NCBI GenBank assembly: GCA_017530365.1 | Contig: JAFXMK010000036.1 | Coordinates: 39,886-103,885 of the forward strand | DNA: 64,000 nucleotides | Direction: 5' to 3' | Source of the DNA: Bacteroidales bacterium | Lineage (GTDB): Bacteria > Bacteroidota > Bacteroidia > Bacteroidales > F082 | Part shown: positions 33,222 through 42,605 of the stretch, one piece after another | How positions within the stretch are numbered: position 1 is the first letter of the stretch | How the letters are laid out: every line of letters starts with the position of its first letter | The notes under the pieces: generated by a model | Databases searched by the model: none | The model's input: the letters and a program-made list of their open reading frames with translations, nothing else | Told to the model about the DNA's origin: nothing | Program-made: the position numbers and the translations under genes

Positions 33222-34448
33222 TTATCCTAATAACTCAATTTCTCGTGCTGCCAGCACTTTGTAATCAAACTGTTTTGCCACTTCGCGGACACGACGGCAC
33301 ATGGCGTCATATTCCTCTTGAGGCTGTTCTGCAATGCTGCGAATGGCAGCGGCAAAATCTTCAGCAGTTTCCAAATTGCGGGAATTTCCAAGATGATGGT
33401 TTTCTATTACATTATCGTAAGCAAAGTACCTATTACAAACAATGGGTTTCCCCGCAGCTAAATACTGAAACAACTTACCAGAACTTGCGCCCCATTTCCC
33501 GAAACCCTTTTCATAATTCATCACATTCACAGTGGCTTGACTCACTACCCAGGCGCACTCCTCCAACGGGATCCTCTTTTCCTTGAAGACCACGTTATCA
33601 ATATGATTATCTTTTACATACTGCTCCAGATAGTCTCTATGGGCTCCATTACCATAGATGAAGAACCTGTATTTTGGATTCTCTTTCAGAAGTGCTGCAG
33701 CATCTATCAGTGTCTGCACATGGTTGGCTTTGCTGACGGAACCTAAATAAACAATCTTATAAGTATCCGTGGCATTCATGTCCTCATCGGGACGGGGATG
33801 CTTGATCTTATTCTCGTCAAACTCAGTCAAATCGATGCCATTGTTGATGTAATGAATGTGGTTAGTATCTATCTTTCCTCCGCTTTCAGTAGTCCATCCC
33901 ATAGACTTCAAATAATCCGCCCCACCTGCCAATGTATAGATAATCTCATCTGCAGCATAATAATACTTTTTTTCTATAGCATGGGCTATCTTCATCAACG
34001 GATTGGATTCCTTTATCAATCCAAATCGAACAAAACTCTCCGGCCACAAATCCCAAGCTTCTGCAATATACTTAGCTTTAAGTACCTTAGCTAGTCTGAC
34101 AACAGGATAGTCAAACGGAGGATGAATGTTATGCAAAATGACATCCGGCTTTTCAAAACTGTTACGGATACTATAAACATTCCTGGCAAACTTGTGAATT
34201 GCCAACATTCGTTTCGGACCATTCCCAACAAAGTCAGGCGTATAGACATGCACGAACTTATAATTACCGTATTGCTTTTCCAAGTATTTCCCATTAGGAA
34301 TTGTTATTCCTTCCCGCTGCGAAGAGTTGAAAGTGACCACCTCATGACCTGCTTGCATAAAGTATTTGGCCAATTCCAAATAGCGCGGATTGGCGGCCTT
34401 TGCGGGCGACCCTGTTTGTGGATTGATTATCCAAATCCGTTTTCCCAT
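33222..34448 (-). CDS. Glycosyltransferase family 4 (WbuB-like)
   Basis: A 408-aa GT-B enzyme. The N-terminal domain has IINPQTGSPAKAANPRYLEL and LAKYFMQAGHEVVTF, as in WbuB-like enzymes; the C-terminal domain has KIVYLGSVSKANHVQTLIDA, FFIYGNGAHRDYLEQ, and GASSGKLFQYLAAGKPIVC with the donor-binding Glu position replaced by neighbouring residues. It probably adds the second sugar to the lipid-linked intermediate. It lies three bases from the sugar transferase gene and one base from fdtB. Confidence 0.88.
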   Translation of the reverse strand: MGKRIWIINPQTGSPAKAANPRYLELAKYFMQAGHEVVTFNSSQREGITIPNGKYLEKQYGNYKFVHVYTPDFVGNGPKRMLAIHKFARNVYSIRNSFEKPDVILHNIHPPFDYPVVRLAKVLKAKYIAEAWDLWPESFVRFGLIKESNPLMKIAHAIEKKYYYAADEIIYTLAGGADYLKSMGWTTESGGKIDTNHIHYINNGIDLTEFDENKIKHPRPDEDMNATDTYKIVYLGSVSKANHVQTLIDAAALLKENPKYRFFIYGNGAHRDYLEQYVKDNHIDNVVFKEKRIPLEECAWVVSQATVNVMNYEKGFGKWGASSGKLFQYLAAGKPIVCNRYFAYDNVIENHHLGNSRNLETAEDFAAAIRSIAEQPQEEYDAMCRRVREVAKQFDYKVLAAREIELLG

Positions 34449-34449
34449 T

Positions 34450-35550
34450 TTAGAACTTGTTGATTAATTCAACCACTGTTTTTGCCTCGTCAAGCGAAAT
34501 ACTCGGACTGATCGGAAGACTCAGTTCATGGTCGGCGATATATTCTGTAATTGGTAGAATCATCGCATTCCACTCCTTGTAACATTCCTGCTTGTGCGGG
34601 GCAATAGGATAATGGATAACCGTGCCCACTCCGTTCTTATCCAGATAATCATGCAGCTCGTCGCGTTTCTCACTGAGGATGGGGAATAGATGATAGGCGT
34701 TCTGACTATCGTGCAATCTGTCGGGCAAAGACACCAAAGGATTTTTAATGTTATCGTAGTAGTAATTGGCCACCATTTTACGATGTGCATTGTCCTCTAC
34801 CAAATACTTCAACTTCACGTCCAATACCGCAGCCTGAATCTCATCCAAACGGCTGTTACGTCCTGTGTACTTGAAGACATATTTTTTTGAAGAGCCGTAA
34901 TTGGCCAAGGTGCGCACTGCCTCTGCCAGCTTATCATCGCTGGTAGTCACTGCACCACCATCGCCCAAAGCACCCAGGTTCTTGCCAGGATAGAAACTAT
35001 GTCCGGCGGCATCCCCGATAGAGCCCGTAGTACGACCATCGGTATGCTTGCAGCCATGGGCTTGAGCATTGTCTTCCACCAATTTCAGGTTATACTTCTT
35101 GCACAAGGCACCAATTTTGTCGGTATAGGCATTGCGACCATAAAGGTGAACAATACAAATGGCTTTGGTCTTGGATGTAATATGGGCCTCTATGAGATCA
35201 TCATCAATCTCCAAAGTATTTAGTTTCGGCTCTACCAAAACGGGCTTCAAGCCATTTTCCGTGATGGAAAGAATCGTAGCGATATAAGTATTAGCCGGAA
35301 CTATCACCTCGTCGCCAGGTTGCATCACGCCCAATTCGATATAGGCGCGGAAGATCCAAATCAACGCATCCAAACCGTTGGCGCAGCCGATGCAGTGCTT
35401 GGCACCGAGAAAGTTGGCATAATTGGCTTCAAAGCGCTTGTTCTCCTCGCCTTGTAGGTACCAGCCACTGTTCACCACTCGGGTGACGGCAGCATTGATT
35501 TCGTCACCATGCAAAGCGGTGACATCTTTTAGTGAAAGGAATGGTATCAT
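34450..35550 (-). CDS. fdtB: dTDP-3-keto-6-deoxyhexose aminotransferase (FdtB/QdtB-like)
   Basis: A 366-aa PLP enzyme, expected to convert dTDP-3-keto-6-deoxyhexose to the 3-amino sugar (Fuc3N or Qui3N). Motifs: IPFLSLKDV at the N-terminus, ANGLDALIWI, VIVPANTYIATIL, DNAQAHGC, the lysine in SFYPGKNLGALGDGGAVTT, and NSRLDEIQAAVL. The assignment to the 3-amino pathway is supported by two FdtA-like isomerases, RmlA and RmlB in the same locus and the absence of RmlC/RmlD. Confidence 0.88.
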   Translation of the reverse strand: MIPFLSLKDVTALHGDEINAAVTRVVNSGWYLQGEENKRFEANYANFLGAKHCIGCANGLDALIWIFRAYIELGVMQPGDEVIVPANTYIATILSITENGLKPVLVEPKLNTLEIDDDLIEAHITSKTKAICIVHLYGRNAYTDKIGALCKKYNLKLVEDNAQAHGCKHTDGRTTGSIGDAAGHSFYPGKNLGALGDGGAVTTSDDKLAEAVRTLANYGSSKKYVFKYTGRNSRLDEIQAAVLDVKLKYLVEDNAHRKMVANYYYDNIKNPLVSLPDRLHDSQNAYHLFPILSEKRDELHDYLDKNGVGTVIHYPIAPHKQECYKEWNAMILPITEYIADHELSLPISPSISLDEAKTVVELINKF

Positions 35551-35552
35551 TT

Positions 35553-36680
35553 TTATTGTTTTAATAATATTTCAATTACTCCCAAATAATTCTTGAATTG
35601 GCTATCCCATGAGTATTCCTCTAAAACGGCTTTCCTGCCATTTTGCCCCATTTCGTAGGCCTCTTTTTTATGCGTTAACAAATAATTAATAGCCGATTTA
35701 AAGTCCTCAACGCTGTGGGGATTGATACAAATGCCACAATGGTATTTTTCCACCATTTCCTCATATAAAGGAACTTTCGACAATATAACAGGTACTCCTG
35801 CCTCCATGGTTTCGTAGATTTTAACAACAGACCTTGACCCATTAGGAGATCCTGTTTTGCTAAAATCTCTCACGACATTGCCAATTACAGCCTGATTAAT
35901 TATGGACGGCAATTCTTCTCTCTTGAACCCATTGATAAACTCAACTTGTTTCCAAGCTGGCTTTTGCATGAGTTTCTGTTGATACGAATCCTGATAGAAC
36001 ACTCCTGCCAACAAATAAGTGACTTCTGGGAAATCCGCCAAGGCATCTAATATTTCCTCTTGACAACTATTGGTATAAATGCTACCAAAATAGCAAATGA
36101 CCGGCTTTCGGGAGCAATACTCTTCAAAACCCAATGAAAATTCAGGGTTAACTAATGGATAATTGGCAACGTCTTCAAAAATCTTACAAGGCAAGTGCTT
36201 TCTTATATACTCCGACTTGTCAACCAAACAACTGACAACAGCATCAAACCTTTTTACAGCATATTTTAAATACGATTCAGAAAAATAATGAACAATCTTT
36301 TTTACGAAATTATTTTTGAACTTGCGAGAATAATATCCAGGATACCATTCTCGCATGTTGTATATCACCATCTTGCCTTTTCGTTTCAACCAAAATCCCA
36401 ACCGAAACAATTCGGGTTCTGAAATCTGATAAATATCCGCATTAATCTCCGACAATTTCTTTTTAAGAATGCGAGGATTGTTTTTCAGCCGATCCTTTTT
36501 GTCTTTTGCTCTATAACCCGTTGACACATAATCGATACCCTTATAAAATGCATCGGGTTGGTCATCACACAGTAAATAAGTAACTTGAAATCCTGATGCG
36601 GCTAAAGACCTGCCTTGTCGAATCACCATCAAAGAGTCATCCCGTCCAAAAGCACTTGAAATGAAGCAGATATGTTTCAT
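35553..36680 (-). CDS. Glycosyltransferase family 4
   Basis: A 375-aa GT-B fold protein starting MKHICFISSAFGRDDSLMVI. The C-terminal donor domain shows KPVICYFGSIYTNSCQEEIL and KIYETMEAGVPVILSKVPLYEEMV, where the second Glu of an EX7E-like motif would lie. It adds one sugar of the repeat unit on the cytoplasmic face. Donor and linkage cannot be inferred. Confidence 0.82.
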   Translation of the reverse strand: MKHICFISSAFGRDDSLMVIRQGRSLAASGFQVTYLLCDDQPDAFYKGIDYVSTGYRAKDKKDRLKNNPRILKKKLSEINADIYQISEPELFRLGFWLKRKGKMVIYNMREWYPGYYSRKFKNNFVKKIVHYFSESYLKYAVKRFDAVVSCLVDKSEYIRKHLPCKIFEDVANYPLVNPEFSLGFEEYCSRKPVICYFGSIYTNSCQEEILDALADFPEVTYLLAGVFYQDSYQQKLMQKPAWKQVEFINGFKREELPSIINQAVIGNVVRDFSKTGSPNGSRSVVKIYETMEAGVPVILSKVPLYEEMVEKYHCGICINPHSVEDFKSAINYLLTHKKEAYEMGQNGRKAVLEEYSWDSQFKNYLGVIEILLKQ

Positions 36681-36695
36681 ATTAGTGATTGTAGG

Positions 36696-37361
36696 TTATT
36701 CTCTACTCATCTTTTTCAAGAATCTTGCAGGTGTACCCGCCCAGATTTCTCCTTCAGGAACATCATGCGTTCCAAGAGCATTGGCAGCTACCATGGAATA
36801 TTTTCCAACAACCTTATAAGCAATTATCGTTGCACCCACGGCCATGTCTGAACAATACTCAAGACGAGAATAACCGGTCATTATTGCTCCTGCTGAGCAG
36901 TGACAAATGTCATCGATATAGGTATCATGACCAATGCAACAATTTCCCATCACCAAACTGCATTTGCCTATATGGGCATTAGGACCAATATAACAATTGT
37001 ACATCACAAAGGCTCCTGGACAAATGGTAGCACCCTTACCAATGAAAGCGGACTTATGAATGATTGTCGCAAGTCTGTCTTCTGGAAAATTGGCAGCCTC
37101 AAACATTTCCGCTGTTTTATAGTTTCTACCCACCAAATGGATAGCCCAGCTAAAATAATAGTCTGTAGTTGCCAGCAGATGCGGAATATCTGATAGTTTA
37201 CCAATCACAGGGAAACCATCCACCTGGGTTTCAAAATCATTGATAAAACCAACCACCTCCCATTCAAGGTCGCCGTAACGGTTGCGGTTGTCTTCAATGG
37301 CAGAGGCAATGACTCCTCCATTACCTTCTCCGCCAATAATAACTACTTTTTTGCTATTCAT
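36696..37361 (-). CDS. NeuD/PglD-like sugar N- or O-acyltransferase
   Basis: A 221-aa enzyme: Rossmann-like start VVIIGGEGNGGVIASAI and a left-handed beta-helix (IGKGATICPGAFVMYNCYIG, NAHIGKCSLVMGNCCIGHD) with the expected catalytic His in GHD near residue 146. It is a good candidate for acylating the 3-amino group made by FdtB. Unusually it is followed at once by two CitE-like genes and a MaoC gene upstream in the transcript, so its acyl-CoA donor may be something other than acetyl-CoA (inference). Confidence 0.85.
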   Translation of the reverse strand: MNSKKVVIIGGEGNGGVIASAIEDNRNRYGDLEWEVVGFINDFETQVDGFPVIGKLSDIPHLLATTDYYFSWAIHLVGRNYKTAEMFEAANFPEDRLATIIHKSAFIGKGATICPGAFVMYNCYIGPNAHIGKCSLVMGNCCIGHDTYIDDICHCSAGAIMTGYSRLEYCSDMAVGATIIAYKVVGKYSMVAANALGTHDVPEGEIWAGTPARFLKKMSRE

Positions 37362-37373
37362 TTTATTCTCTTT

Positions 37374-38264
37374 TTAATCAAATCTTTTACATAATTCGTT
37401 CTTTTTCAGCACATCCTGAGCCATCTTGAGCATCGGCGGTCCGATAAACTTGTTATTAAGATAGGCGACACCCCTGCCCTCTTTTCTGGCCTCTTCCGAA
37501 AGGAACACAATTTCTTCCGCCCATTCAACTTGTTCCTCCGACGGAGAAAAAATCCTGTGACATACGGGTATTTCTTTGGGATGTACTAGCATCTTTCCTT
37601 CATATCCCAAGTCTCTTGCCACATTCATTTCACGCTCCAAATCCTCTAAGTCATGCACTTTCATGTGGACAATATCCAAAGGAACAATGTCGTGAGCTTT
37701 TGCTGCGTTCGCGATAATTGCACGTGCAGAAAATATGCTATTCCCCCCTTCATTATGTCGGCCACCTAAATCCGACATATAATCTTCGGCACCGAAACCT
37801 ACGGCAATAATACGCTCTGGGCAGGCTTCACAAACATCATTGATGTTGGCCACCGCTCCCGTGGTTTCAATTAGAGGAATCAACTTGAAATACCCTACTG
37901 GAATGTGTTTTTCATACTCAATAGTCTCCAAAAGCTTTCCTATGAAATAGATGTCTTGTCCATTGGTGCATTTTGGGTAGACAAAACCAGTAATACCAGG
38001 AAGAGTGAGTTGATAGACATCTTTCAACAACTCTCCACTTTCCCTGTCGTTTACTCTCGGGAAGACTTTGTGACCCTCCAACAGACCTTCTTTCAAGAAC
38101 TTAAGAATTGTGTCGCGACCCAACTGTTTGTTCTCAATAGGTTGACAAGAATCTTCCAAGTCGAGTGCCAACATATCCGCACCACTCTTTAACGCATTTT
38201 CAACCAAATGCTCTTTATGAGCGGGAAGATACAATAAACTGCGTGTTAAGAAATCTACTTTCAT
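37374..38264 (-). CDS. CitE-like CoA lyase (HpcH/HpaI family), copy 2
   Basis: A 296-aa TIM-barrel protein of the malyl-CoA/citramalyl-CoA lyase type: RSLLYLPAHKEHLVENALKS, LALDLEDSCQ (Mg-binding Glu-Asp), FPRVNDRESGE, YPKCTNGQD, IPLIETTGAVANI (Mg-binding Glu), GFGAEDYMSDLGGRHNEGGN, and the C-terminal MLVHPKEI. It is a close paralogue of the neighbouring copy. These enzymes make or cleave the C-C bond of hydroxyacyl-CoAs such as malyl- or beta-methylmalyl-CoA. Its place in a glycan operon suggests it makes an unusual acyl-CoA for sugar decoration. Confidence 0.85.
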   Translation of the reverse strand: MKVDFLTRSLLYLPAHKEHLVENALKSGADMLALDLEDSCQPIENKQLGRDTILKFLKEGLLEGHKVFPRVNDRESGELLKDVYQLTLPGITGFVYPKCTNGQDIYFIGKLLETIEYEKHIPVGYFKLIPLIETTGAVANINDVCEACPERIIAVGFGAEDYMSDLGGRHNEGGNSIFSARAIIANAAKAHDIVPLDIVHMKVHDLEDLEREMNVARDLGYEGKMLVHPKEIPVCHRIFSPSEEQVEWAEEIVFLSEEARKEGRGVAYLNNKFIGPPMLKMAQDVLKKNELCKRFD

Positions 38265-38269
38265 AGTTT

Positions 38270-39157
38270 TTAGTTTGATTTATTACATAAATCGTTTTTT
38301 TTCAGTACTTCTTGAGCCATTTTTAGCATCGGGGGACCAATAAACTTATTGTCCTTCACCGCCACACCCTTTCCTTCACGGATAGCCTCCTCAGACAACT
38401 GCACCATCTCCTCCGCCCATTCAATCTCTTCAGGCGACGGCGAATAGTAACGGTGACACAACGGCAGTTCCTTAGGGTTAAGAATCAGCATACCATCAAA
38501 ACCAAGTTTTTTGGACAGAATAAGGTTATGTTCCAAATCCTCAAGATCGTGCACCCGAATATGCACTGTATCAATAGCGGCAACGCCACAATTATGGGCT
38601 CCATTTACAATCATATTGCGGGCAAAGAAGATGCTTTGGCCTTCAATGTCATGTTTGCCTTCGAGATCTGTTACATAATCCTCACAACCGAAAGCAACTG
38701 CCACCACTCTGGGACTTGCCTTGCAAATGTCCTGAATGTTCATCACAGCTCCCGTGGTCTCAATAAGCGGGATAAGTTTGAAAGTACCAGGAGCAAAGCC
38801 TTTGTCATACTCAATAGTATCAAGCAACTTACCGATGAAATAAACATCTTCTCCGCAACGCGACTTGGGATACATAAAGCCCTGAATACCTTCAATTGAC
38901 AATTGATAGACATCTTTCAAAAGTTGCCCACTTTCACGATCGTTGATACGGGGAAAGAGAACACGGTTTTTAAAATAGCCCTCACGGACATATTGCACAA
39001 TCTTATCGCGAGCCACCTGCTTGTTTTCAACAGGTTGCACACTATCTTCGATATCGAGCAACAACACATCTGCGTCACTACGTGAAGCACTTTGCATCAG
39101 CCTGTCGTTGTGTGCAGGAACGAACATCAGGCTTCGTGTCAAGAAATCTGTTCTCAT
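38270..39157 (-). CDS. CitE-like CoA lyase (HpcH/HpaI family), copy 1
   Basis: A 295-aa paralogue of the next gene with the same ordered motifs: RSLMFVPAHNDRLMQSASRS, LLLDIEDSVQPVENKQ, FPRINDRESG, IPLIETTGAVMNI, GCEDYVTDLEGKHDIEG, LILNPKEL. The two share most blocks, including the C-terminus FIGPPMLKMAQ. It starts one base from the MaoC gene. Paired, slightly diverged CitE-like proteins may act as a heteromer or in successive steps (condensation and thioester hydrolysis), as in known malyl-CoA lyase/thioesterase pairs. That is inference. Confidence 0.85.
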   Translation of the reverse strand: MRTDFLTRSLMFVPAHNDRLMQSASRSDADVLLLDIEDSVQPVENKQVARDKIVQYVREGYFKNRVLFPRINDRESGQLLKDVYQLSIEGIQGFMYPKSRCGEDVYFIGKLLDTIEYDKGFAPGTFKLIPLIETTGAVMNIQDICKASPRVVAVAFGCEDYVTDLEGKHDIEGQSIFFARNMIVNGAHNCGVAAIDTVHIRVHDLEDLEHNLILSKKLGFDGMLILNPKELPLCHRYYSPSPEEIEWAEEMVQLSEEAIREGKGVAVKDNKFIGPPMLKMAQEVLKKNDLCNKSN

Positions 39158-39158
39158 T

Positions 39159-39620
39159 TCAATACCCTTTCTTCTTTACCAATACATTGCGGCGAAACGA
39201 GATGACATCTTCGCCTCGCTGATTATAGCCAATGGTCTCCACATAGACGATACCACGGTCAGGTTTCGAATGTGATTCCCTCTTACTGATAATGCGTGTA
39301 CGCGCATAAAGCGTGTCACCAATAAAGGTCGGGGCAAGATGTTTGATGGATTCATAACCTAGATTGGCAATGGCTTTGCCGCTGATGTCAGGCACCGTCA
39401 TTCCCACCACCAATGAAAACACCAATGTCCCTACAACCAAAAGCTGTCCATGCTGGTTGTGGCTGGCATAGTCAACATTGGTATGCACTGGATGGTGATT
39501 CATGGTCATGAGTGAGAAGAAATTGTTGTCACTCTCGAACACTGTTTTGGAAAGGGCGTGTTTGATCTCCTCGCCCTCTACGAAATCTTCGTAGTATAAG
39601 CCTAATACTGATTGATTCAT
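39159..39620 (-). CDS. MaoC-like hot-dog hydratase/dehydratase
   Basis: A 153-aa single hot-dog protein with the MaoC order: YYEDFVEGEEIKHALSKTV, then MTMNHHPVHTNVDYASHNQH (the hydratase-2 Asp/His region) and GTLVFSLVVGM. In the methylmalyl/mesaconyl-CoA routes a MaoC-type hydratase works together with a CitE-type lyase. Finding these three genes contiguous in a glycan operon suggests a dedicated branched or hydroxy-dicarboxylic acyl-CoA supply. Confidence 0.82.
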   Translation of the reverse strand: MNQSVLGLYYEDFVEGEEIKHALSKTVFESDNNFFSLMTMNHHPVHTNVDYASHNQHGQLLVVGTLVFSLVVGMTVPDISGKAIANLGYESIKHLAPTFIGDTLYARTRIISKRESHSKPDRGIVYVETIGYNQRGEDVISFRRNVLVKKKGY

Positions 39621-39645
39621 ATTAAATAAGTTAAATAATGTATTA

Positions 39646-40740
39646 TCAAAAACTTAAATTCATTCTATAAGGCAACCAACAATTAAGTCTACCAACAAAA
39701 TCAATATGAGATGCTCTAATAGTCAATTCGAAAAAGAAGACAAATAAACATATCGAATATAACGCTATTTTAGCAATAGGTTTGTTTTTGTAAAAGGGAG
39801 CTATCAACGTCAGAAAAACTGTAAACAAAACACTAACTCTATTAGCTAAAGTCACATGAAAAGAAAACAAAAACATCAGTGAACATCCAATATTATACAT
39901 GGTCACATAATGACCTAATAGTTGTTCAGATTCGATTTGATTATTCCTCCGAAAAGAAAAAAGGTTGATGAGATTAATCAAAGCAAAAACATAGGGAGTT
40001 CTGGAAAAATTAGCATTACCAATATCTTGCATATATCTTTCACCAGATTCAAGAATATCAGAGTCACTAAATAGAGCGGACTCCAACAAAGTATTAAACA
40101 TAGAGCTAATAAACGAGAAAGAGCCAATAATCGTTCCAAACACAAAACAAGTAATAAATATAGTCAAATTGGTCGTAAAGCCAAATTCTTTTTTCATTAG
40201 TACAAAAGGAATTGTAATCAAACCAAACAAGGCTGCCTTATGGCATAAAAAAGCAGCAATCAATAACAAAAAATAAGGAACGTATTGTTTCTTATACCCG
40301 TAATGGCATGAAAGGAAAATTGCCGAAACCGCCAAAAAATAACGAATAATGGTGAATGAATTCAATAAAAAAGTTGGGATACACAAAAAAACAAAAATTG
40401 AAACAGCCGGATTCTCAGACTCTTTTGCAAACATCAAGAAAAAGCCCAACACTATAACAAAACTGGTAGCCACAAAAAAGAACTGCGTAAAGCCATGTCT
40501 TTCGCAAAAATAGCCCAATTGCCTAACCAAAAACTCAAAATTATCAATGCCCAAACCTCCAAATTCAATAATATGCAGATAATTGAAAAAATCCCAACCC
40601 ACTCCATAACGAAAGCCACTGAACATAAAATACACCAGAAATAAAAAAACCATATATCTCTTCTTATTATTGACAAATTGTGGGATTAATAATGTCAATA
40701 ATAACAAACCTATATATGGAAATAAAGCAATAAAAACCAT
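39646..40740 (-). CDS. wzy: EpsG-family O-antigen/capsule polymerase (Wzy)
   Basis: A 364-aa integral membrane protein with about ten hydrophobic segments. EpsG-like blocks are MFSGFRYGVGWDFFNYL near residue 40 and a long periplasmic region (FSDSDILESGERYMQDIGNA) near 225-245. Wzy enzymes polymerise flipped lipid-linked repeat units in the periplasm. It lies between wzx and the MaoC gene; codon use is visibly AT-richer than in the rml genes, as is usual for variable wzx/wzy. Confidence 0.85.
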   Translation of the reverse strand: MVFIALFPYIGLLLLTLLIPQFVNNKKRYMVFLFLVYFMFSGFRYGVGWDFFNYLHIIEFGGLGIDNFEFLVRQLGYFCERHGFTQFFFVATSFVIVLGFFLMFAKESENPAVSIFVFLCIPTFLLNSFTIIRYFLAVSAIFLSCHYGYKKQYVPYFLLLIAAFLCHKAALFGLITIPFVLMKKEFGFTTNLTIFITCFVFGTIIGSFSFISSMFNTLLESALFSDSDILESGERYMQDIGNANFSRTPYVFALINLINLFSFRRNNQIESEQLLGHYVTMYNIGCSLMFLFSFHVTLANRVSVLFTVFLTLIAPFYKNKPIAKIALYSICLFVFFFELTIRASHIDFVGRLNCWLPYRMNLSF

Positions 40741-40745
40741 AGTGT

Positions 40746-42170
40746 TTATTTATTGGAACTCAATACCGTTTTAAACTGTTTTGTCTTAAAGATAAAATGA
40801 AGCAAAAAATAGATAACTGCGAACAGCAATGCACCAATCAATGCAGTAACAATTTCATTCGCAATTAGCAATCCTATCCTATACGAGACATACCCGGCGA
40901 TAATAGAGAACAAGATGTTCAAAAACAAATCGTTACACTGCATCCACAAACTGTAACCAATTTTACGGCCAGTCATAATACTAATCAACAGCCAATTGAT
41001 ATATGAAGTACAAACAATCCAAATCACCAAAATCTTAATATCATAACGCAAAAAATAAGCTACGCCAATCAATCCCATAATTGTAATAATTATTTGTGTA
41101 AAGAAAATTGTTTTTGTCTCTCCTATTGATTTTAATACATTGCGATTGATATGGATAATCGCATTAACCAATCCACCAATACACAAAATCTGAAAATACA
41201 CAGCTGATGCCACCCATTTTGAAGAGTATAATAATATGATAACTGGTTTGGCAAAGAAAAACAAATAAACTAACAAAGGGAAAGTGAAAAAAGTCGTCGC
41301 CACTAAAACCCTGCGTGTATTGTTCAATACACGGGTTGAATCGTCTTGCATTTTCGACATAAATGGAAACAAAACCTGCGAAATCACCATCGAAATGGAA
41401 TACACAGGAATCTGTTTTAAAGAATTCGCTTGATTGTAATAACCCAAATCTTTCACAGAATATCTTTTTCCTATTAAAAAGGAAACAATATTTGAATAAA
41501 AGGTGTCACAAAACGATGTTAAAGCCACAGACCAACCAAAACCAAACAATTCTTTAAAGTTCTTCTTATAGAAACCAAGTTCGTAAGACACTTTTGATGT
41601 ATGCCTATACAATAGGCATATTGATAATTGAAGGATAAGATTTTTTGCTACAAGGCTCCATACTCCACATCCCAATGCAGCCATGGCAATTGAGATGGAA
41701 GCACTAATTGTCGCTGATGTTATACCTATCTTTGCTAAACTACTAAATTTCAAGTTTTTATTTAAAAACGCTGCTTGAATACAATAAAACGCTCGAATCA
41801 GTACCGCAATTGATTCAACTCTTAAATAAACGGCAAGATTTGGAACTCCAACAAAACGTCCAATAGCTGGTGCTGCAATAAAAATAGTGGCAAAAAGGAT
41901 GATGGATATGAACAGATTTGTCGAAAAAACCGTAGAAATATCCTGTTTACTAACATCCTTTTTTTGAATCAACGCACTTGTTAATCCACTATCAACTAAA
42001 ATATCAGCGAAACTGACAAAAACCAAAATGATAGCAACACAACCAAAGTCCTCAGGTTCCAATAATCTGGCAAGGACCATGTTGGTGACAAAACCTATTA
42101 TTAATGAGCCTGCACGCTGGAAAAAGCTCCAAACAGTAGCTTTTAAAACCCTGTTTTTTACTAACGGCAT
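40746..42170 (-). CDS. wzx: Wzx flippase (MOP superfamily polysaccharide exporter)
   Basis: A 474-aa polytopic protein with 12-14 predicted helices. It starts with the MOP pattern MPLVKNRVLKATVWSFFQRA followed by VLARLLEPEDFGCVAIILV, and contains the conserved GKRYSVKDLGYYNQANSLKQ block. It moves the undecaprenyl-linked repeat unit across the inner membrane. Its presence with Wzy shows a Wzx/Wzy-dependent pathway rather than an ABC-transporter pathway. Confidence 0.93.
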   Translation of the reverse strand: MPLVKNRVLKATVWSFFQRAGSLIIGFVTNMVLARLLEPEDFGCVAIILVFVSFADILVDSGLTSALIQKKDVSKQDISTVFSTNLFISIILFATIFIAAPAIGRFVGVPNLAVYLRVESIAVLIRAFYCIQAAFLNKNLKFSSLAKIGITSATISASISIAMAALGCGVWSLVAKNLILQLSICLLYRHTSKVSYELGFYKKNFKELFGFGWSVALTSFCDTFYSNIVSFLIGKRYSVKDLGYYNQANSLKQIPVYSISMVISQVLFPFMSKMQDDSTRVLNNTRRVLVATTFFTFPLLVYLFFFAKPVIILLYSSKWVASAVYFQILCIGGLVNAIIHINRNVLKSIGETKTIFFTQIIITIMGLIGVAYFLRYDIKILVIWIVCTSYINWLLISIMTGRKIGYSLWMQCNDLFLNILFSIIAGYVSYRIGLLIANEIVTALIGALLFAVIYFLLHFIFKTKQFKTVLSSNK

Positions 42171-42179
42171 GATAAAAGA

Positions 42180-42605
42180 CTATTGAAGATTCTTTCTAAA
42201 TCTCAAAAATTCATTATAATCCCTAATATAATCCGAAGCTAAATATACATCCGAAGCCAACACCATGCAAACAGCACCTGACGAGAAGTCGTCCAAATCA
42301 CGCCACATGCCTGGTTTCACATATAGCCCTTGGTAGGGACGATTGAGGAAGAAGGTGCGCTTCATTTTGCCATCATCCAACGTCACTTTGAATGAGCCAC
42401 TCGCGGCGATGATAAGTTGGCTTAGCTCTTTGTGAGCGTGCGCGCCACGACTTTCACCTCCTGGAATATCATAAAGATAATACACCCGTTTCACGTCAAA
42501 AGGAAGTGTTTCTCCATTCTCCACCACGGAAAGATTTCCTTTGCGATCGCTATGGTGACGGTCAAGCTCTACCATTGAACAATCAAATACATTATATTTC
42601 TTCAT
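42180..42605 (-). CDS. fdtA: FdtA-like dTDP-4-keto-6-deoxyglucose 3,4-ketoisomerase
   Basis: A 141-aa cupin (WxcM/FdtA family). It has KGNLSVVENGETLPFDVKRV, YYLYDIPGGESRGAHAHKEL with the HAH pair used in catalysis, and LDDFSSGAVCMVLASD. It isomerises dTDP-4-keto-6-deoxyglucose to the 3-keto sugar that FdtB aminates. It is directly downstream of, and overlaps, a second FdtA-like gene. Confidence 0.9.
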   Translation of the reverse strand: MKKYNVFDCSMVELDRHHSDRKGNLSVVENGETLPFDVKRVYYLYDIPGGESRGAHAHKELSQLIIAASGSFKVTLDDGKMKRTFFLNRPYQGLYVKPGMWRDLDDFSSGAVCMVLASDVYLASDYIRDYNEFLRFRKNLQ

